Shown piece by piece: positions 10,991 to 23,000 of a stretch of 64,000 nt of DNA (within the stretch, counting starts at the first letter, position 1; the number at the start of each line of letters is the position of its first letter). Below the pieces are notes generated by a model. The model was not told the origin of the DNA. It searched no databases and saw only the letters and a program-made list of their open reading frames with translations. The position numbers and the translations under genes were made by a program. The DNA comes from Grammothele lineata (Eukaryota > Basidiomycota > Agaricomycetes > Polyporales > Polyporaceae), in assembly GCA_002150815.3 (NCBI GenBank), contig NDFF03000327.1:124001-188000 (forward strand). Direction: 5' to 3'.

Positions 10991-12734
10991 CTAGTGCTCG
11001 CACATGTTGAATGTGACTTGGTACACCTCCTCGTTTTGAGCGACCACAAATTCCGAGCGCTCCTCCATCAGCTTCTCTCTGACCGCTTCCGCCTCCGTGC
11101 GTGTTATCGTCCCAACGAGCGCATGTTCCAGTACCATCTGCCGTAACTCTACAGGCAGCCGCTCCATCCCCGGAAAGCCTTCGGCGTCGCGTTCAATCCA
11201 TTCTGCCTGCTGCGGTGGGACATCGCTCGTCGATAGTACGCGCAATGTTGGATCCACAAGGAAGAACACCACGATCTTCCTGTACCCCGGCCGCGTCGAG
11301 TCCGCGAGCTCGAACGGCTCGACACGGTGCTGGTACACGTTCGGGAACGCGACGCACTTGCCCTCCTCCGCGACGATGTGCCCGAGCGCCTGGCAGAGCG
11401 CGTGTTGGTCCCCGAAGCCGAACGCGGCGAGCCAGCCATTGACGTCGCCCTGCTTGTACGGCATAAAGCCGTCGCGCTCTCCGACGGGCACGCGGAACGC
11501 GAGCCGCGACTCGGTGATGTTCTCCATCGCGTAGTAGTATAGGCCCGTAGCGACAATCCGCTCGTTTGCCATGCCCTCGATGTGCCAAGCCCCACCAGGG
11601 TAGGAGGGGTTATCTGGGGTGAGGTGTATGTTGGCTAGCTTGACGATCACTTGGACGGTGCGGCCCTTGAGCGGAAGATCGACGCGCATATTTTCGGACG
11701 GCGGCTTGAAGGGCGCGGGATCAGGGATGACAGGCCACTGGTGGAGACGCTCCCACGCTAGCTGCTCCTCCCACTGCGAGTAAGAATCTCCGAACTCAGG
11801 CGTCTCCATTGGGTACCAGTCGCCAGGGTTGACTTGGATAGCAAGGGGAGGGTCGGGAGAAAATGCGTCTGCGAGGACCTTCTCGAAGAGGGGAATGAAC
11901 CGAGAGAGAATCGACGCGATTGTCGTGTACATGGTCGGGTGTTGCAACGGAGATAGGTTGTTGATGTAGCCGAGGGGAGAGAGGTCGCCGGCGTCGGAGA
12001 CATGGAAGTCCGTTGGAAGCCACTGGTGGTCTTCCGATGTGGCATAATCGAGACCGTACTCGTTGGTGAGGTCACGACGCAAGGTCAGGTAGCCATCATT
12101 GTCCAAGAGATGCAGCGTGCCAACTCCGTGCCGTCGGACGTACGTCTCGCCGATGCGGAAACAGTATAGCGAGGGATGAACGAGGTCCAGGACTTGACCG
12201 TTAGACCCCGGATGCCAATCCTTCTCCTCTTCTGGCGCAGACTCGAGGACAGAGACATCGTGCACAAGCTGATCCCGGAGGTCGGAGGGGATCAGAGAGC
12301 GCGATTCGTACACCTTCTTTACGACGCTCGCCTGCAGTGATATCCGTATGTGAACGCCAATATGAGGCATCTAAGCGACGACTTACATATATGCCCGTCT
12401 CTTCGTCGCGCTGTCCCGCATCGTAGCGGAGCTCGGCAAAGACGTAGTCAAGCTGCGCGTCTGTGATGTAGTCGCGCGGCCACTGCTTGTTCCCGTTCCC
12501 CACCTCGAACCGTTCTTCCCCGCTCCACAGACTATCCACCTCGAGCTTGTCCTGGTCGACCATCTCCTTCCGCCACTTCGCGACAATGTCCGCATCCCGC
12601 ACCTTGTCCCACCAGCCCGGTTTCTGGCGTATTTCGCCGGAGAAAGTGGACATGCGGCGCTCGATGAGCGTGACCGGTTCGCGCTCCCTGAAGAAGAAAG
12701 GGTGCGGGAACTTGAGGGCGGGTTCAGGTGCCAT
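10991..12734 (-). CDS. DUF4246 family protein
   Basis: Two exons (12734-12387, 12331-10991) join in phase to 562 residues. Family hallmarks are an N-terminal helical part with TLIERRMSTFSGEIRQKPGWWDKV, then LHPDNPSYPGG-type core elements (HLTPDNPSYPGGAWHIEGM, NERIVATGLYYY), a His/Asp-containing C-terminal half (NVYQHRVEPFELAD, RPGYRKIVVFFLVDP) and the closing STSDVPPQQ. The paired WHxEG and HRVxPF segments resemble the metal-binding double-stranded beta-helix of 2-oxoglutarate oxygenases, so an oxygenase-like fold is likely but no activity is established for the family. The chosen ATG (MAPEPALKFPHPFFF) fits the family start. A longer in-frame upstream stretch to 12905 looks non-coding. It lies between the two CmcJ-like genes. 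Confidence 0.88.
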
Positions 12735-14573
12735 CTCGGTAGGGGATTTGCGCGCTGGACATCCTCCCAGCAGGCCATATACAGGGCTGGCGGCCGGTGA
12801 TCTTCGGAACGTCTGTGAGTCCGATTGCATCGCAGAAGTAGAGTTCTTATGACAGCGCAACTTACCGAGGGTCGAGACAGCTAGTTGATGGACAGCGTGC
12901 ACCAATTGGTGTGGCTCAGTAGGATGTTATCGTCTTTACGCAGACCAGCTCCTGCCGCGGGCACTGTCACCGCAACAGTCCGGTGCGTATTGCGTAGAAC
13001 TTGCGGGGCTGGTTATGAGCGCGCATGGGTAGGTTTTGACTTGAACTACGCTTGATAGGATGGTGATACAAGCCGGTGCACGTAAGTACGAGATGAATGC
13101 TGCAGGGAAGCCCGCGCGTCGTTGATGGGCGGAGCCAAAGAGGACGTCCCTGTAGACTCAGCCTGAGTCTCGCTTCGAAGACCGACATCACGTGCTAGAA
13201 TCACTGACGCGCCGACGAGGGCAAATTGGTCATTATAAGGGAACGGCCGGGGTGGCGCGGGCCGCGCCAGCGGCCCCAAGGGTCGCCAAGGGTGCGCGCC
13301 GAACTTCGCGTTCTCATACCTCCTCCTGCCCTCGCGCAGCCTCGCGCGGGGGCACTCTGCTTCCAATCGCTCGCGCGACCCTACAAACACGTTAGATAAA
13401 CATGACATTAGCCAATAAAATACGTACACTGTAATTTTGCTTCGCGGCGGCGCGCCGCCGCGAGAATCTCGTCAAGCCGGACCTCAGCTTGAATGCCAAT
13501 CTCCTCGTTCACGCTTGAGCCCGTACCTTACAAATGAGCCTCAGAACTTTAGTTGCGCATTGACGAGTGGTATTTCTTCCGATTGCGATGGGTTTTCTCT
13601 CCGTTTACTCACCCGCTCTAACGATTAGGGGCTCATGATATACCTTTATTTCAGGCATAGTAATCATTCAGTAAATCCCCTACTACTCATAGAGACACCT
13701 TGGTTGGGTCATAAAGTTCATTATAATTGTGCTATAATTTTTTTTAAAGTCTTCTGCAATGTTCTGCATTCAGCATCGAGAGTCCTGCTTTCTCCCGAGG
13801 GTGGTTCTGGGCATAATTCGCAACCTCTGGGCCCTGGCAGCCTTGTTCATCCTGTTCCACCCATGTGACCAAAATTTTGGTACCCGTATAGCCTAGCATA
13901 CTATAGTGATCAATGTAGTACATATTACGAGGGCATGATGCTTTCTTTAGGGTGTTGGTACAATGTGCGAGGAGGATGGCCACTTCGCGCGGACGACCTT
14001 TCTGGAGTCATGTGACTTCAAAAGGTCTCTAACCCCTACATTAGGGTCCCGTTTGGTCTTTTGGTCCGCCGGCGCTTCCCACCAATCCGACCGAATTGGT
14101 CGGACCCCTTGGTATGGCGGAGTTTCCCCGACGAGACTGCCGCTTGCGCCTTCGAGAAGCGTTATGAAAACCATAATGGTCCCGCCGCATGTGCAGCCCT
14201 GTTCAGCTGCTCTCTGCCTCTATCTCGCACCATCCAAACGTTTCCATCATGCTCATCGTCATATTGCTCAAGACGGCGAAGGACGGCGAGGGTGTCACTG
14301 GGCGTTGGCGGATAACGATCAGACGGCGCTGAGATGAGCAAAAGGCATGACGTGCGTGTACGGCCTAGCGCCTTATAGGGTACTCTCTCCAACTCAGTTT
14401 CTGTCCCCATGATTAAGCCGCCTCCTTTCTGTCGCCTCTATCCCTCACCCTACGTCCCTGCTGCCCGTATAAGAGCTCGAAGAATCGCGTTCTCTGCCCT
14501 TCAACGCCATCCTTCTCTCGACTCTCCTACCCATCTTCGCCAACAGCCCCTTGTCGCGAAAGCAGCACGCAAT
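12735..14573. other. Intergenic with an AT-rich island at about 13620-13960
   Basis: No supportable gene. The stretch 13620-13960 is much richer in A/T than its surroundings, with runs of T and ATAATT-type sequence. The last 170 bases carry the promoter of the glutathione transferase gene. Confidence 0.5.
14468..14473 (+). promoter_or_regulatory. TATA box of Ecm4-type GST copy 1
   Basis: TATAAG lies 106 bases before the ATG at 14574. It is downstream of the in-frame ATG at 14409, which argues against that earlier start for the main transcript. Confidence 0.45.
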
Positions 14574-15951
14574 ATGAGCCAACGTGACGTTTCGAAGTTT
14601 AGCGACATCAGCAAGAGTATCTCGGAACCGGATGGTTCTTTCAACCGGAGACCGTCCACCTTTAGGGATTTCATCGAGAAGGGCGGAAAGTACGCTCCTG
14701 AGAAGGGTACGTCATTCGACCCTCCGCGCATGCACACATACCGACACCGTACGTCGTCAAAAGGCCGCTACCACCTCTATGTCTCCTATGCGTGCCGTGA
14801 GTTTGAACGTCTTTTGCACATACGAAACATGCCTGACGCGTGTGTCCTCAGCCTGGGCTACCCGCACGCTCATCGTGCGCAAATTGAAGGGCTTGGAGGA
14901 ATTCGTGGGTGCGTAGTGTCTACGTGCCAATCGTCAGAGGCCTCTGGATCTCAGCGGTCCGTACCACGCTGCAGGCGTGACCGTAGTCTCCCCTCGTATG
15001 GGTCAGAACGGTTGGCCTTTTGCGACTGCCGATGATTTCCCTGGTGCGGATGCCGACCCACTCGAGGGTGCGCAGCACGTCAAAGACTTGTATCTGAAAG
15101 TCAATCCCGACTACGAGGGCCGGTACGTTCACATCTCCAAAGAGTTCTTGACATCGCTTATGTTGACGTATTGCATATGTAGGTTCACTGTCCCAGTCCT
15201 CTGGGACAAGAAGACGAGTATGATCGTGAACAACGAGAGCTCGGAGATCATTCGCATGTTCAACACCGCATTCAATGACCAGCTCTCATCGGACAAAGCC
15301 GCACTTGACTTGTACCCGGAGTCGCTTCGGAAGGAGATCGATGACGTCAACAGTTGGGTGTATGACACGGTGAATAGTACGTGCTGCACTGCTTCTACCT
15401 CTATGTTAGTTCTCACGATTCGGCAGACGGCGTATACAAGTCCGGGTTTGCCACGTCCCAGAAGGCGTACGAGGCCGCCGTCATACCTCTGTTCGAGTCC
15501 CTCGACCGTCTCGAGAAGATGTTGACGGGAAAGGACTACCTCGTCGGCGACCAGCTTACGGAGGCAGATGTCCGCCTCTTCGTGACCATCGTCCGTTTCG
15601 ATCCCGTGTATGTCGGTCACTTCAAATGCAACTTACGTACAATTCGAGACGGGTATCCTGCGATTGATTTGTGAGTAGTGTTCCCTCCGTTGGTTTCCGG
15701 GAGCGTGTGGTTGAAAAGGAGGACGGGACTACCAGGTGGATGCGCAAGCTGTACTGGAACAATGATGCTTTCTCTTCGACGTGCAACTTTGACCACATCA
15801 AGACGCACTACTACTGGTCACACCCACACGTAGGTTTTGATGTTTTTACTGACGCACAATCACTAACTCGTTGAAACTTGGTCTCCCTTCGTAGATTAAC
15901 CCCCACCGTGTTGTTCCCGTTGGACCTATCCCGAACATTCGGCCTTTGTAG
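14574..15951 (+). CDS. Glutathionyl-hydroquinone reductase-type glutathione transferase (Ecm4/Xi class), copy 1
   Basis: A cytosolic enzyme of the Xi/omega-like class that uses glutathione to reduce glutathionyl-quinones. Eight exons join in phase to 319 residues: 14574-14706, 14764-14796, 14852-14908, 14975-15122, 15183-15376, 15427-15670, 15736-15829 and 15895-15951. The signature active site is YVSYACPWATRT near residue 55, with the catalytic Cys in Cys-Pro-Trp; an intron interrupts the Pro codon. Further family motifs are WPFA, VPVLWDKK, IVNNESSEIIRMFN, VYKSGFATSQKAYE, LTEADVRLFVTIVRFD, FDHIKTHYYWSH and the C-terminal INPHRVVPVGP. The second exon is only 33 nt. A second copy, with the same small exon, is at 49503-50886. 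In wood-decay fungi this class is tied to detoxification of lignin-derived quinones (family knowledge). Confidence 0.92.
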
Positions 15952-16410
15952 GATCCGGTCGGGATTTATTAACGATATGTGGATCCCGGTTGAAGGCAGG
16001 ACACGTTATGTAACAGCAGCAAGCGAACCGGTGAAGCCCCTTCGCCAATGTACAATATCCCGACCTGGCCAGTTCAGTAATAATGCGTCGAAGCAGCGCT
16101 ACTTCCCGCATTAGCACATTCTGTTGTGATAGCACGTCATATCTGTGGGATTCAATACACGAGACAGTTAAGTGCTTGACAGATACTTGTCTTGGTCATT
16201 GAACATCCGCCGGTCTCTCGGATCACCCCGACAGCGGCAGTCCGACGTATTGTGCAAACCCCACCGAGGTCGTCATAGTCCCCTTCGCAGAACGTCTAAG
16301 TATAAACGCCCTGGCTCAGCCCCGTATTTAAGGCTTTGAGCACCACGCCGGGGTCTTCTTCCCCAGCAGCTTCATTGATCCCTCCAAACGCATATCGGAT
16401 TCAACCAGTC
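15952..16410. other. Intergenic; promoter of CmcJ-like copy 2
   Basis: No coding signal. Contains TATAAA at 16301-16306 and a TATTTAAGG motif near 16323. Confidence 0.5.
16301..16306 (+). promoter_or_regulatory. TATA box of CmcJ-like copy 2
   Basis: TATAAA 110 bases before the ATG at 16411. Confidence 0.5.
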
Positions 16411-17389
16411 ATGTCTACTCCCACCGTCGAGACCATTACCGCCACGCTCAACTACTTCGTTCCGCCCGCGGACGGCTCGAAGGCGTACGCAGCCCAGGGC
16501 GTGCAGGGTATCGAGCGCAACTACACGAGCAAACCGCACGACGTCAACATCCTCAACCTTCGCGGCAAAGACGACGCAGTCTCGCTCGACACTGCCGGAT
16601 TTCAGTACTTCCGCCGCGCCACGAAGCACAAGGCGTTCGCCAACGACGAGGAGATCAAGAAGGAATACTACCCCGAGAGCATCGAGCTCATCAAAGAGCT
16701 CACGGGCGCGTCGCACGCCGTTATCTTCGACCACAGTGGGTCCCCGTCCCCTTCAATGCTCAGAAATCTACCGCTCACACACTGTCTTCCCCCTCCCGCT
16801 AGCCGTCCGCCGGCGCCGCCCGGACCAGGTCGGCGAGAGCCCCCAGACGCGCCAGCCCGCGGCGCAGGTGCACGTCGACCAGACACCCACCGCGGCGGAG
16901 AACCGCGTGCGATTGCACATGCCCGCCGCGGACGTGCCCAAGCTGCTGTCGAAGCGCTACCAGATCATCAACCTCTGGCGGCCCATCTCGCACCCCGCGT
17001 GGGACTGGCCGCTTGCGCTGTGCGACTTTAGGAGCGTGGACCAGGGGAAGGATCTTTCGACCGTGACGCTCAAGTACCCGGACCGCAACGGGGAGACGTT
17101 CGGGGTGAAATTCAACGGGAAGCATGAGTGGAAATACTTGAGGGGGATGGAGCCCGAGGAGGGGGTGTTGATCAAGTGGTGAGTTGCTCGTGCGAGTTAT
17201 TGTCGTGGTTGCTTTGTGGAGGCATGTGTACGGCGGACGCTGACTAGTGGCGGGGACAGCTTCGACTCGAAGACCGACGATGGGATCGCCACCTTCACGC
17301 CGCATACCGCGTTCCAGGATCCGAGCACGCCCAAGGACGCGCCGCTCAGGGAGTCGATCGAGCTCCGACTTTTGGTGTTCTACGACTGA
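16411..17389 (+). CDS. CmcJ/asaB-like hydroxylase/desaturase family protein, copy 2
   Basis: Three exons (16411-16735, 16803-17178, 17260-17389) join in phase to 276 residues. Exons 2 and 3 have exactly the same lengths (376 and 130 nt) as in copy 1 at 9185-10146, and both introns fall at the same codons (after the A of a Thr codon, and inside the Cys codon of IKCFDSK). Shared motifs include SLDTAGFQYFRRATKHKAF, EEIKKEYYPES, VRRRRPDQV, VHVDQTP, INLWRPISHPAWDWPLALC and the end LRLLVFYD. The CmcJ/asaB-like family works in secondary metabolism; the substrate is unknown. A TTG-initiated extension to 16336 was not used, since the ATG aligns with copy 1. The gene points away from copy 1, so the pair is inverted. 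Confidence 0.87.
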
Positions 17390-17892
17390 GGGCTAAGCGG
17401 CTGCTGCGATGGACACTATCGTCCTGTTCCGCTGTGGATGCTATCATTTGATGTAGCAGGATTTGTTTGTAGGCGTTGCGGTTTTATGATGTGACCCCAG
17501 ATGAAAGGGAGAAACAACTTGCGTTCAAGAGCACGCCTCGTGCTTCGCCTGGCAGGGTGTATCCGTCATTTAACCAACCTCTGGTTTTTTCTACTCGGTG
17601 CTCTATGCTCGATATAGCTGTGCCGCCAAGCAGGGATTCTTCGCAGGAGCATGACGGCGTATCACGAGATACGATCTTGTGCGCTGTGTTTCATGCTTTC
17701 AGGCCACAATAGCAACCTCTTATTCTTGGCCCCCCGGAGGCCGTTGGAGATGACGTTGTGTTGGCATGCGCACTGACCACGTTTGCACTTTTTGTCAGGC
17801 CTTTCAATTCTGGAACTCATAAAAGCGGCCGGTTCTTCATTTTCCAATCTCCATTACGACCCTCGATAACGTCGCCGTTTCCAAACCTCGCC
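17390..17892. other. Intergenic
   Basis: 3' flank of CmcJ-like copy 2 and promoter of the F-box-like gene. CATAAAAG at 17819-17826, about 70 bases before the ATG, is a likely TATA element. Confidence 0.45.
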
Positions 17893-19505
17893 ATGGATGA
17901 AAAGACTAACGGTGAGTACGGCTGTTTGCCATAGAAATCGGTTGGTATCAAACGTCATTATTCAATGAGCTATAGGTTCCTACAACATCATTGGCTATAC
18001 TTTAGAGGTGCAAATACTCGACACCATTTTCAAGTTTGTTCGACAGACCTACTGGTGGCGAGACACTGGTCTGACTACGAAGGACGTGAAATGGAGGGAG
18101 ATACTGGGAGCCTGCTCCTTGGTTAACCGCGCATGGAGAGACGCTGCACAACCCATTTTATTCCACAAGATCACCGTACATTGCCACATCCCGAACAAAT
18201 TCCGCGATTTCTTCGCCTTCGTACGCGATTGCGACCCCGCCATCACTGCACACATCTGTGAGTTGAAACTTGACGGTCCCTTGAACAAGATCTGGAGGCG
18301 TCCATTCAGGCTCGATTACGAAGACTTTGCCAAAGCGTTACCGCATCTTCCTAATCTCAAGAAATTGACCCTGGATTCACTCGTCCTCCATACTCGTAAT
18401 CTCCTTAGAATTCGAAAGCCCATTTCTACGCTACTATTCGATATAACAAGCTGTTCCCTGCAAAAGCGACAGCCTCATAATGCTCAACATGAAACATATC
18501 AATTACCCGAAGACGAAGCATTTCCGCCGACACTGAAGCTTGATCAGCTTTCGCTGACAGACGTGGAGAGTGATAGATACGACGGCGCTGTGATGCCGTG
18601 TGTCATCTCCATGCTCGGCTCAGCGTCAGTCCAAGTCTTGAGCATAGAAAACAGGCCCCCCTATGACCCGGACTCCCGGCACTTAAAGAAGGGAACTCCC
18701 CGGTGGAAGACCCGTTTGATTGGTTTGCGACGTAGGGCTTTTCCTCACTGGAAGTTCACTCTTGAGCGAAATGCGCGAATCGACTTGCGACAATATCCAC
18801 AATCCAGCTGGTTGGACTACCCGGGACCAGTCCTATCGACTTCAGTTTGCGAAAGCGATCACATTACGTTGGATGCCAGGTGGTGGAAGGATGGTCACGT
18901 AGTGAGGAGTCTGTGCAAATTCGCGCAGTCTTGGGGTAGCCATATCACATCGCTGGCCCTCGACCTGACAGAATTAACAAAACCCCCGAACGTCAAGGGT
19001 AAGTCGAAATATATAGTGCATATATCAGAGAGCAGAAAGTCTAATAGGATCACTCCTACCACCAGCAGGAAAGAAACTAGACCGTCATTGGAAGGCGTTC
19101 GCTAGCCAGGTCTCGCCGCTTTCTAGACTCGCGACTCTGCTCGTGGAGATGTCAGATGGACGGAGCCATCCAGCCATCTTCACCGCCCTCTCCCAAGCAT
19201 CTCTGCCTCAGCTCACTCGTCTGACTATACGGATTAATGTCTGGCGAACCGGCGTCCTGGTGTATACGGGGAGCGATCCTTCTCGAGACATCGAGCTTCA
19301 CGACATAGCTGCCCTGGACAGAGTCCTCATCAATCGCGATGCCTTCAAGCAACTAAAGGAGGTTATCCTCGAGATAAACGTCCATAATCACGCCCCAAGG
19401 CCCTCCCCTGAGTATCAAGAACGTTTTAGGATGTGTCTAGAGGGAGAGATACTGCCGGAAGTCCATCAGAGGAAGGATATGGCGCTATTCGTAGTATGGA
19501 ACTAA
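17893..19505 (+). CDS. F-box-like protein
   Basis: Three exons (17893-17911, 17976-18998, 19069-19505) join in phase to 492 residues. The first coding exon is only 19 nt (MDEKTN plus one base). The start of exon 2 (TLEVQILDTIFKFVRQTYWW ... LGACSLVNRAWRDAAQPILFHKITVH) has the F-box-like pattern of basidiomycete proteins: a helix with Leu/Ile spacing, then SLVNRAW and a pILF segment. Weak leucine-rich-repeat-like segments follow (HICELKLDGPL, LPHLPNLKKLTLDSL, QLTRLTIRI). Such proteins usually act as substrate receptors of SCF ubiquitin ligases; the target is unknown. These genes are numerous and fast-evolving in mushrooms, so close orthologues may be hard to find. Confidence 0.72.
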
Positions 19506-20063
19506 CGGCCCCTGCTGTGGCGAATTAACAGTTGAGAAAATCTGAGTCTATGTGACAGTAGCAATCGTTCATAAAGTTGGACGCACGCTTCAGGAAACGA
19601 TATCGCTGGCCAGAGATTTTAAAGTATAGGTACTTTCCCCTGTCGCCTTGAATGAGTTGCCAGTGATGAGTATGGCGTAGAAAGATGTGTGCGTATGATA
19701 TTGCTAGACGCCAGATGAAGATGAACGCGGTTGGTAGACGACGGTATTCTTGCAATCGACCTTGTTAACAAACTGAATAATGCAGGCAGAGAATAGGAGA
19801 GACAGGGAGAGATCGGATGCGAACCGTGGCTTTGGGCTGACGACCGTCGGCATTTGCCGAATGTTCGCGTGGGGCGCCTGAGAGACCATTTCCACCTCGT
19901 CACCTTCGTCCTGCTCGACGTTGACTCTCCCTTGACCTTTCTCCCTGTCCGATCCCTTTCCTCTTCCGCGCCGTATCCGTCTTCAGACACCCGTGATTAT
20001 TTTGTAAGGTGGCCTATTTCTGAGGCTCGCCTGTACCTTTGTTGACGTCCCTTGACAGGCAAG
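19506..20063. other. Intergenic
   Basis: No gene recognised; contains the promoter of the RRM-like gene. Confidence 0.45.
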
Positions 20064-23000
20064 ATGTCGACGCCCCTATATAGCGCTGGATCCTACGCAG
20101 AGCCAATTGTAGTATCAGACGACGAGGATGCGGCTCTTGTTGAGAGACAATTGAACAGGTGCGGTATGCCCTCTAGGTAGATTGTTATTAAAGTCTCTTA
20201 ACGGCGTGTTAGTTGGGTGCAGTCTACGACAGCCCCTGTCCCGCGCACCTATCCGAGTCCTCGGCCTGGACCGTCTTCGGAACACAGGTCTACAATCTCA
20301 ACGCGTCGAAAATCGTTTGCGGAGCCCTTGAGCTCACAAACCGTTGAACGGGTCGGCGGAGGTGAGTGTATGATTCAGCACATAGCCTAGCCCGAAGCCC
20401 ACGTCGCAGTAGTGGCCACTGTCCCTTCATCTTCTGGTCATAAAGGGCACAAAAGAAAGTTACCAGAGACGCGCGAACCCCCTCCACACATTCACCCGAA
20501 CCATCAACATGGCCACGATGCACTTGTGCACAAGAAGAAACAGCGTAAGGAACGACCGGACGACATATCGACTGAACGTTCTCTTCACTGGGCCCCACCG
20601 TATCCATCTATGGAGGGCTCTGGTCCCGCCGATTTTGCATCTGCTTCGCATCTCCCTTCGCCCTTCGACGTCCTCCACCATTTAGCCGGCTTCCTGGCGC
20701 CGTCAATGAGCCCGTATCAGCCTTTCAACGCAGCTTCTTTCTCTCCGTTCGAGGATTACCACTCTACAGATGGCCACCTTTGGCACCCTCTAGACAACCA
20801 TCCCTTGTTACCCCCGCACATAGGTCCTTGGTTCCCCCCACATTCTCAGTCGGCTTTTGGCACACTCCAGCCGCCGTCGGGTACGTTCTCTCTAACGCAT
20901 CAAGAGCATCTACCACGCCCTCCTTCGCCTCCACTCGCCACCCAGGAAGGATCTCTCGATCGCGCTCTTCCGCCCCACCTCGCGGATCGGCGGTTTGACG
21001 ACGAGCGCCGAGAAGGTCTCGTCCCCTCCGCCCCGCTTGCCATGCGCCACCCGTCGAACGCCAAATCTTCCGCTCCAGAACCGCAACCGCCCTCTACCTC
21101 CCGTACGAACGCATCTGCGCCGCCAGTACCCCTTGCGACTGCGACTGATGGGAAACGCACCATCGGTGTCTCTGAAGACAAGACCAACTCCAGCTTTTTC
21201 GACTTGAAGTCTGCCACACTTGATCCTCCAGCCTCCGACAAGCCTCGTCCCGTCGTCCCGTCTCATGCCTTGGTCGTGGGGCACCTTCCCAAGAAGTTTC
21301 GTCAGTTGAACTTCGTCACCGCATGGGCGAAGAATTTCGGTGCTCCCAAGCGTGTTATTCTCGATGTAAAGGCAGGCAAGTGTCTCGTTGAGTGGCCCAC
21401 TCCGACCTCCCCAGATATCGCGTTCTCGAGCCCTCGATTGCGCGGAAATGGCAAGGAGCACATTAGGGTGTATCGTTACCGTGGCAAACGCGCCCGTCCA
21501 CCTCCCCCGCCCTTACCTCCACCGCCACCGCCGCCGCCACCCCCCGTTGCGCGAGACGTCGAAGAAGGCGAGATCGAAGAAGGAGAGGTCGTCGAGGGGA
21601 CGACAAAGGCGAAGAAGAAAAAGAACAAGAGTAAGAAGAAGCTGGAACAACGTCTCACCGAACCGGCGCCTCCCGCAGCGCCGTGTACTGCCTCCCTGCC
21701 ATCCGCCCACAAAACGCCGTCAAACGTGGCATCATCTTCACGCACGGCCGCCGTGGTAGCTGCTGCTCGTGTCATCTCACCTCCCCCACGTCCGCCGCTT
21801 CTCGATCGTTTCTCCGACCCCGCTACGGGTAGTGGGGATACATGGGAGGCGGAGATGGTTCTAGAGTCAGACGACGAGGATGACGCTCAGCTGATCGTCA
21901 CTGCGCATTCCGACCACGTTTTCTTGGGTAGCATGGAGCTGCAATATCCCATCGACGAAAACGAAGCAGACATGGACATGTCAAGTCCCGTCACGCGTCA
22001 GGATCCTTCATCGCCAACGTCACCTGTCCTGCCGGCCACTCCTGCCGCGTCGTCTTCTGCCCTGGTGTCCGTGGACGACATGGAGATCATTGTCACGGAG
22101 CTGGCATCGCAGACTCCGGCTCTCGACGAAGCAATGCTTGCTGTCAAGGAAGCGCGGAAGCAGAAACTCATGGAGGCCATTGCGCACACCAAGGCTCAGC
22201 TTGCCCTTCGCGCCAATGCAACCAATTCGCGCGCGTCCCTCACCTCGACCAGCAGCACGTCGGAATCTCCTGAGCCCCTGACCCCAGTCGACGCACCCCT
22301 AGTCAACGCCATCAAGACCGAGATGAAAGCCGAGACGTTCGCGCCTGCAGTGAACGTCGTTTCAAGCGACAAAGAAGAGCCGAAGGAGACACAGCCTGTC
22401 GCATCTCGAGCGCCTTCATTGGATGAGCTCGCCGCTTCGTTCATCGCGGAAACCATCCAGACGGCAGCGTCCTCGTCGCCGGTGCTCGCCTCTCGCCCTC
22501 CGCCCCCTGCGGTCACCCAGCCAGCATTAGCAGCGTCCAGTCCGACACCGGTCACAACCGCTGTGCCCGTGCGAGTCCCGTTCCCGCTGCCCCCCAAGCC
22601 CCAACTTCCGACTATACATGCGCAATCGGTGTCGGTACCGCTCACCGAAGAGCACCGTGCGGCCAAGCAGAAGCGGTGGCTCGAGCTGGTAGCGGCAAGC
22701 AAGTCGTTGATCGCGCGGGTCGCCGGTGCGAAGACGAAGGAAGAGAAGGACCTGTTGATGCGCATGCTGCGCGCCAAGACAAAGTAAGCTTTTCGCACAA
22801 CAACAGGCTTGCAGGGTGTTATCAGTCTTTGGGCTCTGGACTACTAAGACCAATCATTCACTCCTCAGGGCCGCGGACGACGTCAAGAAAGAGCTCGATT
22901 CTGGCTTTATGACGATGTCATCGTCATCAGCCGGCTCTCCGAGCTCGTCATCGACGCCGACCCCTGTACCGAGTTCGAAATCCGTTACCCCTTCTCCGGC

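Noticed and set aside
16336..16410. N-terminal extension of CmcJ-like copy 2
   Set aside because: Begins with TTG and lies right after the TATTTAAGG promoter motif; the ATG at 16411 aligns with the start of copy 1.
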